Shown one piece after another: positions 7,153 to 15,965 of a stretch of DNA of 64,000 nt. How positions within the stretch are numbered: position 1 is the first letter of the stretch; each line of letters starts with the position of its first letter. The notes under the pieces were generated by a model that was given only the letters and a program-made list of their open reading frames with translations, had not been told where the DNA came from and searched no databases. The position numbers were made by a program, and so were the translations under genes. Source of the DNA: Jejuia algarum (GTDB lineage: Bacteria; Bacteroidota; Bacteroidia; Flavobacteriales; Flavobacteriaceae); contig CANMAQ010000006.1 in assembly GCA_947495775.1 (NCBI GenBank), positions 124,001 to 188,000 of the forward strand, written 5' to 3'.

Positions 7153-9935
7153 AAACGTAATAACAGTTTTAAGTAGTAATTAGCCCCTTTTACACCAAAC
7201 TGCTGCACACGTCTGCTATAGATAAATTTTCCATCTTCTACATTATCGGAATGTGTTTGTCGGTCTGGAAATATATTGAAAACATTGTTGCCGCCAATAC
7301 TACACTTTACAGCATCGTTTACCTGATACGAAACCTCTGTATCTGTAATTAATTTTGGCGCGAATCTTTGATCTCTTGTCTCAACATTACCTGTAAAGGT
7401 ATTCAATACCCAATTTGCAGGATCTCCATCGTCGGGATGTAAATAGTTTACAGATCCGAAATAGGTATTCACCAATTGAAACCTTAACTTTTGAATTTCA
7501 TAGGCAAGCGTTCCACTAATTTTAAAATTAGGCTGGGCTTCTTCTAAACGCGCAACTTCCTCTCGGTTAAAAAGCACATCTTCTTGACCTTCTAACCCTA
7601 CTGGTGTTTTAATCCTCCCTTTTACGCGTGTTCGTGTAACATTTGCGTTAAGCGCCGCATTAAGCACTCCTGTTTTTAAAGAGGTTCTATACTCGAACGT
7701 TCCATCTAATCCCGACGTTTTAGAATCTATGGCATTGGTTAAAAACTGAACACTACTTACACCAAAAGGCTCAAAAACAGTTTCATAGCCTTCAGAAATA
7801 CGTCCAGACAGTACAATTCTATCTGCAATAGAGATGGCATAATAATCTAAAGCAAATGTAAACTCATCTTTAATCTTGCCACTCACGCCAATACTAAAGT
7901 TTTTAGACAATTCTGGTTTTAGCGCAGCAACACCTAAAGCATCTGTAACAATAGCACTATCATTATTAAACGTACCTACACGCACACTTTCGCCATTAAT
8001 AAATTGTGTGCTTACATTTTGAAAAAAGACTTGATGCAATGATGGCGCTCTAAACCCTGTAGAAAAACCAATTCGAGCACTTATAGTATTACTAAAACTA
8101 TACCTGCTGGAAGCTTTCCAAATCACTTCATCTCCAAAATCATTATACGATACATACCGCGCTGCGCCTTTAAAGAGCAAATCATCTGTAATGTTTGTTT
8201 CAAAATCAAAATACCCCGCAATATTAGTTCTAAATTTATTCAATTCATTTTCGGGCTGAAAACCGGGAAACACTTGCGCCCCTGGCGCTTTAGATTCCGT
8301 TTCCCCCGCGGCGTTTGTAAACGTTTCTCCGCCATCTATAAAGGAAGCTTCTTCCCCTGCTATAATTTGATAATTTTCCACTCGCAGTTCACCTCCAAAT
8401 GCAATATTGGTGCCTTTTAGCCATTTAAAAGCTCTTGACGCATCTAAATTGGTAGTATTTTGGCTGTAAATAAATCCCCCTGCAGAAAAGCGTCGTGGTG
8501 AAGTAATACCTAAAGAGGCATTATTAGAGTTATTCACGGCATAATCTAACCTGTTCGTTCCTATGGTATGACTAAAATCGATATCCCAATTGTTTTTAAT
8601 TCCTTTAACACCAACAGTAACAGCATCGTCTTGTATATCGGTTAAAATCTCTGGAGAAAATCCATTAGGAAATAACTCTAAAACAACTTGATCTTCGTCT
8701 TTAGGAAATCGATAAAACCCTCTAGAGCGGCCTTCTCTGTAATTTCTGCCGCCATGAAAATAAAGCACATTCTCTGTTTGTGACAACACGAACTCGCCAT
8801 TAAAAAACAAACTTAGATTTTGGGTAGCAGCGTTACCAACTTCGCTCACACGTCGTCCTGAAAAGCCTGTTTGTTCAAAAAAGTTATTATCTGCTATAAG
8901 TTGCGCATCAAGAACAGGATCATTAGAATATACGGCTCCTGTATAATCACCAGATCTATTAATTGCTTCTCTGCTTCTATATTCTGCAGTTAGATTAACA
9001 AAGCCTTTTTCTCCTATGTCTAAGCCAAAGTTAGCAGAAGAAAACACTTCAAACCCATCCCCTTCTGTACTAATTCCTGCGCGATTATCAACAACGATTG
9101 TTTCGGTTTGTGCTTTTAATATGATGTTAATAACACCTGCAATAGCATCTGAACCATATTGGGACGCTGCTCCATCTCGCAAAACCTCTATACGTTCTAT
9201 TGCAGAAATAGGAATAGCGTTAAAATCTGTCCCTACAGACCCCCTGCCTACAGTACCGTTAACATTTAACAGTGCGCTATTATGTCGGCGTTTGCCATTT
9301 ACTAAGACCAAGACTTGATCTGGCCCCAACCCTCTTAAAGACGCAGGGTCGATGTGATCTGTCCCATCTGCTATGGTTTGATTTGTAGAATGAAATGAAG
9401 GTATTAAATAATGTAGAACTTCTCCCAATTCATTTCTAGACGCATTTTTTATTTTATTTGGTGTAATAACATTAACTGCTGCTGTATTCTTTAAAGAAGA
9501 ATTGGGTCCCGATCTAGATCCTAAAGAGATGGGTTGGTCTATTGCAAAACCTGTTTTTAAAACAAAGTCTACGGTTACCGTTTCTCCTTCTTTTACAATA
9601 GCGGGTTTAGATACGGTAAGGTACATGATAAAGTCTGTTGTTAACACATAGTCGCCTGGCGTTACAGTGATGCTGTAATTTCCATTAATGTCTGTAGTTG
9701 CAATAAGATCTGAGCCTTCTATAACTATTTTTGCACCTGGAAGATTCCCAAAACGATCAGACACATTTCCAATAATTTTGGCTTGTGACACCGCTGTTGC
9801 TGTTGCAAACAACGTCATTAAAACGCACAACAACCACATGGTCTTAAATAGACTTTGTGCTGTAACCTTTAAACAAGTGCTGTATTCTCGTTTCTTTAGT
9901 GGTTTAGGAGTATAAAATGTTTTCACTGCTGTCAC
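7149..9935 (-). CDS. TonB-dependent outer-membrane receptor with carboxypeptidase-regulatory-like head
   Basis: This 928-residue receptor carries a signal sequence near residues 28-50 (MWLLCVLMTLFATATAVSQA). A carboxypeptidase-D regulatory-like domain follows (about 52-130), then a plug domain. The plug shows LRGLGPDQVLVLVNGKRRH and IERIEVLRDGAASQYGSDAI, classic TonB-receptor plug motifs. The rest is a 22-strand-type barrel ending in YYLKLLLRL. The start shown is GTG at 9935, just behind an in-frame stop. A shorter start at Met33 (ATG, 9839) would leave no charged n-region, so the longer form is preferred without certainty. No SusD partner follows. The next gene, coupled by overlap, is the YfiR-type kinase, so import or ligand occupancy may be sensed. 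The ligand is not predictable, and plain siderophore or cofactor uptake is possible. Confidence 0.9.
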   Translation of the reverse strand: MTAVKTFYTPKPLKKREYSTCLKVTAQSLFKTMWLLCVLMTLFATATAVSQAKIIGNVSDRFGNLPGAKIVIEGSDLIATTDINGNYSITVTPGDYVLTTDFIMYLTVSKPAIVKEGETVTVDFVLKTGFAIDQPISLGSRSGPNSSLKNTAAVNVITPNKIKNASRNELGEVLHYLIPSFHSTNQTIADGTDHIDPASLRGLGPDQVLVLVNGKRRHNSALLNVNGTVGRGSVGTDFNAIPISAIERIEVLRDGAASQYGSDAIAGVINIILKAQTETIVVDNRAGISTEGDGFEVFSSANFGLDIGEKGFVNLTAEYRSREAINRSGDYTGAVYSNDPVLDAQLIADNNFFEQTGFSGRRVSEVGNAATQNLSLFFNGEFVLSQTENVLYFHGGRNYREGRSRGFYRFPKDEDQVVLELFPNGFSPEILTDIQDDAVTVGVKGIKNNWDIDFSHTIGTNRLDYAVNNSNNASLGITSPRRFSAGGFIYSQNTTNLDASRAFKWLKGTNIAFGGELRVENYQIIAGEEASFIDGGETFTNAAGETESKAPGAQVFPGFQPENELNKFRTNIAGYFDFETNITDDLLFKGAARYVSYNDFGDEVIWKASSRYSFSNTISARIGFSTGFRAPSLHQVFFQNVSTQFINGESVRVGTFNNDSAIVTDALGVAALKPELSKNFSIGVSGKIKDEFTFALDYYAISIADRIVLSGRISEGYETVFEPFGVSSVQFLTNAIDSKTSGLDGTFEYRTSLKTGVLNAALNANVTRTRVKGRIKTPVGLEGQEDVLFNREEVARLEEAQPNFKISGTLAYEIQKLRFQLVNTYFGSVNYLHPDDGDPANWVLNTFTGNVETRDQRFAPKLITDTEVSYQVNDAVKCSIGGNNVFNIFPDRQTHSDNVEDGKFIYSRRVQQFGVKGANYYLKLLLRL

Positions 9936-10121
9936 AAAATTTCTAATTTACACACTATTCGTATTCGTTTTTTAACTGAATATGCTGCACATAATCCTGT
10001 AAAGATCTTAAAAAATCAAATTCTGTACCTCATACTCGTCCTTTTATTTTTAAAAGCCTTGCCCATAATAGTTCAAAACAAAATTCTAAAACTGGTTTAA
10101 ACCTAGAGCAGCGCTATTAAA

Positions 10122-10135
10122 AGCAATATTTTGCT
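10122..10135 (-). terminator. Short hairpin downstream of pth
   Basis: AGCAA and TTGCT pair around a four-base loop, and on the minus strand the stem is followed by TTTTAATA. It lies about 75 bases past the pth stop in an otherwise featureless 273-base gap (9936-10208). A 10-base palindrome GGTTTAAACC at 10094-10103 lies close by. The stem is only 5 pairs long. Confidence 0.3.
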
Positions 10136-10208
10136 ATCTTTTAGACTTAAAAGGCTTTATACCTGCGCTTTAAAGTCTTGCTCGTTTTCCACATTAAAAC
10201 AAAAGTAT

Positions 10209-10838
10209 TTACTTACCATTGTAGCTATTCATGGTAAGTTGAACACCTGCTAATCCAAACGATTTAACAAGTGCAATTCCTACATCGAGTCTTTCGGGAA
10301 GTTGCGCTTGTTCTTCTGCACTCCATGCCCCTAAAACATAGTCGACCTGTCTGCCTTTACTAAAAGCATCGCTTATACCAAATCTAAATCTGTTGTATTT
10401 TGTGGTGTTTAGTTTTAGCTGTATATCTTTTAAACCGTTATGCCCACCATCACTGCCTTTGGTTTTTACTCTAATACTACCAAACGGTAAATTTAAATCG
10501 TCTGTAATGACCAAAAGATTTTCTAAAGGAATTTTTTCCTTCGTTAGCCAATACTGCACCGCTTTGCCACTAAGGTTCATGTATGTATTGGGTTTTAAAA
10601 ATATAAACGTACGTCCTTTTAGCTTATACGTTGTTAGGTCTCCTAATTTTTGAGTTTCAAAAGTGAGCGCTTCTTTTTCGGCAAAGTGATCTAATAGTTT
10701 GAATCCAATATTATGACGGGTGTCCTCGTACTTTTCACCAATATTACCTAAACCAACAATTAAAAATTTCTTCATAAGATCTTCATGTACGTGTTCTTCT
10801 TTGGCCTTAAATATTTGAGCTAAAAATGTGAACATCAT
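10209..10838 (-). CDS. pth: Peptidyl-tRNA hydrolase
   Basis: Pth releases peptides from peptidyl-tRNAs that drop off the ribosome. The core begins MKKFLIVGLGNIG, with catalytic H42 in RHNIGF and the conserved ITDDLNLPFG and GSDGGHNGLKDI segments. The full frame gives 209 residues, about 20 more than the Escherichia coli type. The extra N-terminal stretch (MMFTFLAQIFKAKEE) resembles extensions common in flavobacterial Pth. An alternative start is Met22 at 10775. The gene follows clpX on the same strand, but a strong terminator lies between them. Confidence 0.95.
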   Translation of the reverse strand: MMFTFLAQIFKAKEEHVHEDLMKKFLIVGLGNIGEKYEDTRHNIGFKLLDHFAEKEALTFETQKLGDLTTYKLKGRTFIFLKPNTYMNLSGKAVQYWLTKEKIPLENLLVITDDLNLPFGSIRVKTKGSDGGHNGLKDIQLKLNTTKYNRFRFGISDAFSKGRQVDYVLGAWSAEEQAQLPERLDVGIALVKSFGLAGVQLTMNSYNGK

Positions 10839-10869
10839 TAGGGGGCTAAAATTTCAACAAAAATAAAAA

Positions 10870-10897
10870 AGCATTCTGAGTTTACCCAGAATGCTTC
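10870..10897 (-). terminator. Intrinsic terminator of clpX
   Basis: GCATTCTG (10872-10879) pairs exactly with CAGAATGC (10888-10895), extended by two A-T pairs, around an 8-base loop. On the minus strand it is followed by TTTTTTATTTTT. It lies just past the clpX stop, so it ends the clp transcript ahead of pth. Confidence 0.8.
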
Positions 10898-10919
10898 GTA
10901 TATATGCTGTTTTATTTGT

Positions 10920-12155
10920 TTATGAAACTGCTTTTAACTTTTTTAATGTTGTTTTAGTAAGCTTCTCTTCGGCATAAGATTTAGTCACATTTAAAGTGTT
11001 GTCTTCACTGCTTGGCAACTCAAACATGGCATCTGTTAAAATCTCTTCACACAACGAACGTAAACCTCTTGCGCCTAATTTATATTCAATCGCTTTACCA
11101 ACAATAAACCCTAAAGCACCATCGGTAATTGTAAATTCAATCTCGTCCATCTCAAACAACTTTTTATATTGTTTGATAATGGCATTTTTAGGTTCTGTTA
11201 AAATCGCTCTAAGTGTTTTTTCATCTAAAGGATCCATATGTGTTAACACAGGAAGACGGCCAATAATTTCAGGAATTAATCCAAAATCTTTTAAATCTTT
11301 TGGAATGATATACTGTAATAAATTGGTTTGATCGATCACCTCATCAGACATTGATGCGGCATAACCTACGGCTTTCATGTTTAATCGTTTGGTAATAACA
11401 CGTTCTATACCATCAAAAGCACCACCTGCAATAAACAATATATTTTCGGTATTCACTTCTATGAACTTTTGGTCTGGGTGCTTTCTACCTCCTTTAGGCG
11501 GTACATTTACAACAGTACCTTCTAAAAGTTTTAATAAGGCTTGTTGCACACCTTCTCCAGAGACATCTCGTGTTATTGAAGGGTTATCACTTTTTCTCGC
11601 AATCTTATCGATTTCATCAATAAATACGATACCCTTTTCTGCCTTTTCTAAATTGTAATCGGCAGCTTGTAGCAAACGTGTTAAAATACTCTCTACATCC
11701 TCACCTACATATCCTGCTTCTGTTAATACCGTTGCATCTACTATGGCTAAAGGGACGTTTAACATCTTAGCGATAGTCTTCGCCATTAATGTTTTCCCTG
11801 TACCTGTCTGCCCCACCATAACGATATTACTCTTCTGGATCTCGATATCATCATTTGAAGGAGGCTGTAACAAACGCTTATAGTGGTTATATACAGCAAC
11901 AGACATCACTTTTTTAGTCACATCTTGCCCTATGATATATTCATCTAAAAAGGTTTTTATTTGCTGCGGTTTTCTAAGCTTTAATTCCGCCGATAAATCA
12001 TTGGTATCACTTTGTTTAGATTCCTCTACAACAATACCATGAGCTTGCTCTATACATCTGTCACAAATATGCGCATCTAAACCAGCAATCAACAGATTGG
12101 TTTCTGGTTTTTTTCTACCACAAAACGAACATTCTAATTCTTCTTTCGCCATCAA
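10920..12155 (-). CDS. clpX: ATP-dependent Clp protease ATP-binding subunit ClpX
   Basis: ClpX is the hexameric AAA+ unfoldase that feeds substrates to ClpP. The N-terminal C4 zinc finger uses C9, C12, C31 and C34. Walker A is GQTGTGKT (115-122), followed by the Walker B segment GIVFIDEIDKI and the sensor/arginine region VSGEGVQQALLKLLEG. The pore loop GYVGEDVES and the C-terminal KLGARGLRS sensor-2 motif are present. At 411 residues it has normal length. Two adjacent ATG codons begin the frame. It lies 70 bases behind clpP on the same strand, the usual tig-clpP-clpX order. Confidence 0.97.
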   Translation of the reverse strand: MMAKEELECSFCGRKKPETNLLIAGLDAHICDRCIEQAHGIVVEESKQSDTNDLSAELKLRKPQQIKTFLDEYIIGQDVTKKVMSVAVYNHYKRLLQPPSNDDIEIQKSNIVMVGQTGTGKTLMAKTIAKMLNVPLAIVDATVLTEAGYVGEDVESILTRLLQAADYNLEKAEKGIVFIDEIDKIARKSDNPSITRDVSGEGVQQALLKLLEGTVVNVPPKGGRKHPDQKFIEVNTENILFIAGGAFDGIERVITKRLNMKAVGYAASMSDEVIDQTNLLQYIIPKDLKDFGLIPEIIGRLPVLTHMDPLDEKTLRAILTEPKNAIIKQYKKLFEMDEIEFTITDGALGFIVGKAIEYKLGARGLRSLCEEILTDAMFELPSSEDNTLNVTKSYAEEKLTKTTLKKLKAVS

Positions 12156-12225
12156 TTAATTAATTTTAAGACCATTACATAGCATACAACAGCCTTTGTT
12201 AGGGGCTATAAAAGTACGATTTTTT

Positions 12226-12900
12226 TTAGTTTCTAGCTAATATCTCATCTATCATACCGTACTCTTTGGCTTTATCGGCCTTCATCCAGTAATCTCTATC
12301 ACTATCTTCATAAACCTTATCGTAATCTTGGCCAGAGTGTTTACTAATAATATTGTAAAGCTCCTCTTTAAGCGTTAAGATTTCTTTAGCTGTAATTTCT
12401 ATATCACTTGCCTGTCCTTGTGCACCACCTAAAGGTTGGTGTATCATAACTCTAGAATGCGTTAATCCACTGCGTTTTCCTTTGGTGCCGGCACATAATA
12501 ATACAGCACCCATAGAGGCCGCCATACCTGTACATATTGTAGCTACATCTGGCTTTATGAACTGCATTGTATCGTAAATTCCTAAACCAGCATATACACT
12601 ACCTCCTGGAGAATTGATATATATTTGAATGTCTTTAGAAGCATCTACACTTTCTAAAAACAATAATTGTGCTTGGATAATATTAGCAACCTGGTCGTTA
12701 ATACCTGTACCTAAAAAAATAATCCTATCCATCATTAAACGTGAAAACACATCAAAAATGGCAATATTCATTTGGCGCTCTTCAATAATATTAGGTGTAA
12801 GGTTGGTAGGGTACATACTGCTAATAATTTTATTGTAGTACGTACTGCTAATCCCTTGATCTTTTATCGCAAATTTCTCGAATTCTTTAGCGTAATCCAT
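12226..12900 (-). CDS. clpP: ATP-dependent Clp protease proteolytic subunit ClpP
   Basis: ClpP forms the tetradecameric serine-protease barrel. The catalytic triad is visible as S129 (GMAASMGAVLL), H154 (RVMIHQPLGG) and probably D203 in SDRDYWM. The oxyanion segment INSPGGSVYAGLGIYD lies at 95-110. The 224-residue length includes a propeptide-like N-terminal extension of about 30 residues. It lies between the tig terminator and clpX, so clpP and clpX are probably transcribed together from a promoter in the 70 bases after that terminator. Confidence 0.97.
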   Translation of the reverse strand: MDYAKEFEKFAIKDQGISSTYYNKIISSMYPTNLTPNIIEERQMNIAIFDVFSRLMMDRIIFLGTGINDQVANIIQAQLLFLESVDASKDIQIYINSPGGSVYAGLGIYDTMQFIKPDVATICTGMAASMGAVLLCAGTKGKRSGLTHSRVMIHQPLGGAQGQASDIEITAKEILTLKEELYNIISKHSGQDYDKVYEDSDRDYWMKADKAKEYGMIDEILARN

Positions 12901-12973
12901 ATAGGCTCTATATTTTTTAATTATTATACCCTGAAATTAACCAGGAAGATTAATTTAAACATTTAAAAACAAA

Positions 12974-13004
12974 ATGCGCTTAAACCCAAACGGTTTAAGC
13001 GCAT
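12974..13004 (-). terminator. Intrinsic terminator of trigger factor gene
   Basis: TGCGCTTAAACC (12975-12986) pairs exactly with GGTTTAAGCGCA (12992-13003) around a 5-base loop, and an outer A-T pair extends the stem. On the minus strand the stem runs into TTTTGTTTTT. It separates tig from clpP. Confidence 0.85.
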
Positions 13005-13027
13005 AAATATAATGAAATAATATTTGA

Positions 13028-14356
13028 TTATTTATCGCCGTAAACTTCTTTAACAAAGTTTTCGTAACTCATTTCCTTTACGTCTAAATTTGCTTTTTCT
13101 TTATACAACGCAATAAGTTTTTGGCTTACTAATTGTTCAGAAATACGACGTGCTTCTTCTTGATTCCCTAACACTCTCGCTGCAATACCATCTAATTCCT
13201 CATCTGAAGGATTCATTTGACCAAATTGCGCCATTTGTGCTTTAATCATTTCCTTAGCATGACCTTTAATATCGTCTACAGTCACCTGAATATCATTATC
13301 TTGAATTAACTTCCCTTCAATTAACTGATAACGTAAACTTTTTTCAGATTTAGCATATTCTTCTTTAGCCTGTGCTTCATCCATTTCTTTTTCACCAGCA
13401 GTTTGCATCCACTTGGTTAAAAATTCTGCAGGCAAATCAAACGTCGTGTTTTCTACTAAATGCTCTGTAATGTCATTTAATAACTTTTGATCTGATTGTT
13501 GTTTGAATTGCTTTTCAGCATCTTCTTTTATTTTTTCTCTTACAGCACTTACTGAAGTAACTTCGCCTCCTGGGAACAACTTATCAAATAATTCCTGATC
13601 TAAATCTGCCAACTCACGTTGATTGATCTCTGTAATTGTAAAAGACACTTCTATATCTAAGCCATGCGCTTTATCATGCTCTACTTTTAAAGCGTGCATT
13701 AATTCGTGATCATCTTCGTAAAGTCCTTTTGTTTTTAAAACAATAACATCACCAACTTTAGCCCCTACAAATTGTTTTGCAGTGGCATCGCCTTTAAACT
13801 TATCTAAAGTTAATGTTACTGTATTATCAATCGCTTCGTCTTCGTTTGTGTATGTTCCTGTAATCTCGCTATCTGCAGCGATAACCTCTTGAGGCGTTAC
13901 TGCACCATATTGCTTTTGAATACGCTCTATTTGCTCATCAATCATTTTATCATCAGCAATGATATTATAGTGCGTAATTGCATTTTTAGCATTTAAGTCT
14001 ACATTAAATTCTGGAGCAAGCCCTAATTCGAACTCAAAAGAAAAAGTTTCTGCATCCCAGTTAATTTCATCTTGAGGCTTAGGTAAAGGCTGTCCTAAAA
14101 CATCTAACTTCTCTTCGGTTAAATACTTGTTTAAAGCATCCTGTAATAATTTATTCACCTCGTCAACCAATACAGCTTTTCCATATTGCTTCTTCACCAT
14201 ACCCATTGGCACATGTCCTTTTCTAAATCCTGGTATATTGGCTGTTTTACGGTAATCTGTTAAAATTTTCTCAACTTTATCGCTATAATCTTCTTTAGCA
14301 ATATCTACTTTTACTACCGCATTTAATGCATCTACGTTTTCTCTTGTAATATTCAT
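13028..14356 (-). CDS. tig: Trigger factor (ribosome-associated chaperone)
   Basis: Trigger factor binds nascent chains at the ribosome exit tunnel. The N-terminal ribosome-binding domain shows the signature GFRKGHVPMGMVKKQYGKAV (residues about 43-62). The central FKBP-like region and the C-terminal helical arms (about 250-430) follow. The PPIase region is divergent, as is common in Bacteroidota. Length is 442 residues. It heads the tig, clpP, clpX series but has its own terminator. Confidence 0.95.
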   Translation of the reverse strand: MNITRENVDALNAVVKVDIAKEDYSDKVEKILTDYRKTANIPGFRKGHVPMGMVKKQYGKAVLVDEVNKLLQDALNKYLTEEKLDVLGQPLPKPQDEINWDAETFSFEFELGLAPEFNVDLNAKNAITHYNIIADDKMIDEQIERIQKQYGAVTPQEVIAADSEITGTYTNEDEAIDNTVTLTLDKFKGDATAKQFVGAKVGDVIVLKTKGLYEDDHELMHALKVEHDKAHGLDIEVSFTITEINQRELADLDQELFDKLFPGGEVTSVSAVREKIKEDAEKQFKQQSDQKLLNDITEHLVENTTFDLPAEFLTKWMQTAGEKEMDEAQAKEEYAKSEKSLRYQLIEGKLIQDNDIQVTVDDIKGHAKEMIKAQMAQFGQMNPSDEELDGIAARVLGNQEEARRISEQLVSQKLIALYKEKANLDVKEMSYENFVKEVYGDK

Positions 14357-14420
14357 TTGTAATGATATAAGCCTTAAGGCAATTAATTACTAGGATCCAC
14401 CTAGTCGTTTTCTTCTAATT

Positions 14421-14460
14421 AAAAATTGGGATGCAAAATTAATATATTTTTGCATCCCAA
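14421..14460 (-). terminator. Intrinsic terminator of the pdxJ/holin-like operon
   Basis: TTGGGATGCAAAA (14426-14438) pairs exactly over 13 bases with TTTTGCATCCCAA (14448-14460). On the minus strand it is followed by TTTTTAATT. It closes the operon of the small membrane protein at 14488-14835 ahead of tig. Confidence 0.85.
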
Positions 14461-14487
14461 CAAAGTTTTTAAATACTTGATTTTAAG

Positions 14488-14835
14488 CTACTTTTTATCT
14501 GCTTTCAAAACAGAATGCAATATAGATTGTAAGACTGAGAGCAGAATGCTAAATACCAAAGCACTCCAAAAGCCTGATACCGAAAAGCCTGCCACAAGTT
14601 TATCGGCTAAAATTATGATTACAGCATTAATTACAAGTAAAAATAACCCTAATGTAAACACCGTAACGGGCAAGGTAAATAGAACGATAATAGGCTTTAC
14701 TAATAAATTTAATAGAGACAGTACGACGGCCACGGCAACTGCAGAAACATAACCTTTAACAAAAACACCTGGCAACAGATACGCCAAAATACATACTGCT
14801 AAAGCCGTAATAAATAATTGGATGAGATACTTCAT
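14488..14835 (-). CDS. Small four-helix membrane protein, phage holin superfamily IV / YvlD-like
   Basis: This 115-residue protein has about four membrane helices (FITALAVCILAYLLPGVFV, VVLSLLNLLVKPIIVLFTLP, LGLFLLVINAVIIILADKLV, LVFSILLSVLQSILH). The pattern LLNLLVKPII...LPVTVFTLGLFLLVINA is that of the holin superfamily IV (YvlD) proteins common in bacterial chromosomes. Nothing phage-like surrounds it, so a lysis role is not implied. It lies 15 bases behind the MORN-TonB gene and ends the operon at a strong terminator. Confidence 0.8.
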   Translation of the reverse strand: MKYLIQLFITALAVCILAYLLPGVFVKGYVSAVAVAVVLSLLNLLVKPIIVLFTLPVTVFTLGLFLLVINAVIIILADKLVAGFSVSGFWSALVFSILLSVLQSILHSVLKADKK

Positions 14836-14850
14836 AGATAAATGTGTAAA

Positions 14851-15951
14851 TTAAGGAACAACAAATATAATGGGGAGCGCATAAGGTACGGCTTCTGTTT
14901 TACCTCGTAATCGTCCTGATGCCATTTTAGGTAAAAGCTTTATAACCCGAATGGCCTCGTCTTTTAAAACCTTAAGCGGCGCTTTAGCCCTAACACCAAC
15001 AACCTCACCCTGCGCATCTATTTTAAAAATAACCTTGATTCTCAATTTGCCCGTAATACCATATTTTTTGGCTAAGGTGATATTAAATTTTTTCTCAACA
15101 TGTTCTCTAACAGCCATTGAAAGACATTTTTTTTGTTTTTTATGCCCTAATATTTTCTTGCATTTTGGATGTATAGGGCTTTGAAAAACCAATCCATGGG
15201 GCACCGTTACTACCTCAACAGATGTACTAGACTTAGATACCAATTCTCCTTTAGAAAATTTCAGCTTCTCTATAACATTTCCTTCTTTATCGTACAAATT
15301 CCATTTACCATGCAATTTATCCTCAGCATATTTACCTTCTAACAACAGTTTTCCGTCTTCAGAATACCGTTTTTCTAAACCAACTCTTACTCCCAATACA
15401 TGGTTACCTTCTACTTTTAATTGCCCACTTTTGTAAAAGTGCTTATAAGCACCATCTTTATAACTATCTCTATATAAAACCTCCCAAACTTTCACCCCTG
15501 TTTCATCAAAATGCTTACAAACACCCGACAATTCCTCTTCTACAATAGGCCTTTCTATTTTCAAATTTCCATTTTCATAATAATCGTTAGCATAGCCTAT
15601 CGCATCACATCTGTCATAGAACAACGAACCACTCTCATAATATTCTCTATAATGTTTTTCTCCTTCAATGCGAATATTTTCGCTTTTAAGATTGCCGCTT
15701 TTAAAAAAATGCTTGGAAACAAAATCAGCTTTCCCATCCTTATAACTATACAAACGCTTCAAAACCCCCGATTCGTAAAAATCTTTCCACGTTCCTATCT
15801 GTTTTTTGTTTTTATACTGTCCTTTTGTTTTTAACGCTCCTGATTTGTAAAACGCTTCATAAGGCCCGTTTTCTGGTTTTTTCTGCGCATTACAAAACAC
15901 CACCACAAAACACAATAAACAACTAAAAACCAAATACTTGAGAGTTATCAT
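14851..15951 (-). CDS. MORN-variant repeat protein fused to a TonB C-terminal domain
   Basis: A signal peptide (residues 1-22, VVVFCNAQ) is followed by about nine MORN-variant repeats of the type FYKSGALK, FYESGVLK, YYENGNLK and YSEDGKLL (residues about 30-235). A TonB C-terminal-like domain (about 250-366) comes last, with the Cys pair C264/C279 region (HPKCKK...KKCLSMAV), IKVIFKIDAQGEVVGVRAK and PYALPIIFVVP. The repeat half resembles the proteins often labelled YwqK-family antitoxins, a name that does not establish a toxin-antitoxin role. No proline-rich spacer or membrane anchor beyond the signal peptide is seen, so it may be periplasmic or envelope-attached rather than an ExbBD-coupled TonB. 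It follows the hydrolase gene by 14 bases. Confidence 0.8.
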   Translation of the reverse strand: MITLKYLVFSCLLCFVVVFCNAQKKPENGPYEAFYKSGALKTKGQYKNKKQIGTWKDFYESGVLKRLYSYKDGKADFVSKHFFKSGNLKSENIRIEGEKHYREYYESGSLFYDRCDAIGYANDYYENGNLKIERPIVEEELSGVCKHFDETGVKVWEVLYRDSYKDGAYKHFYKSGQLKVEGNHVLGVRVGLEKRYSEDGKLLLEGKYAEDKLHGKWNLYDKEGNVIEKLKFSKGELVSKSSTSVEVVTVPHGLVFQSPIHPKCKKILGHKKQKKCLSMAVREHVEKKFNITLAKKYGITGKLRIKVIFKIDAQGEVVGVRAKAPLKVLKDEAIRVIKLLPKMASGRLRGKTEAVPYALPIIFVVP

Positions 15952-15965
15952 AGATCAAAATATTC

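Noticed and set aside
10094..10103. 10-base palindrome GGTTTAAACC downstream of pth
   Set aside because: It is too short and AT-rich to separate from chance, with no related copy or promoter nearby.
14488..14835. Holin-like protein as a sign of prophage
   Set aside because: The surrounding genes are all core housekeeping genes, and the superfamily is widespread in chromosomes outside phages.
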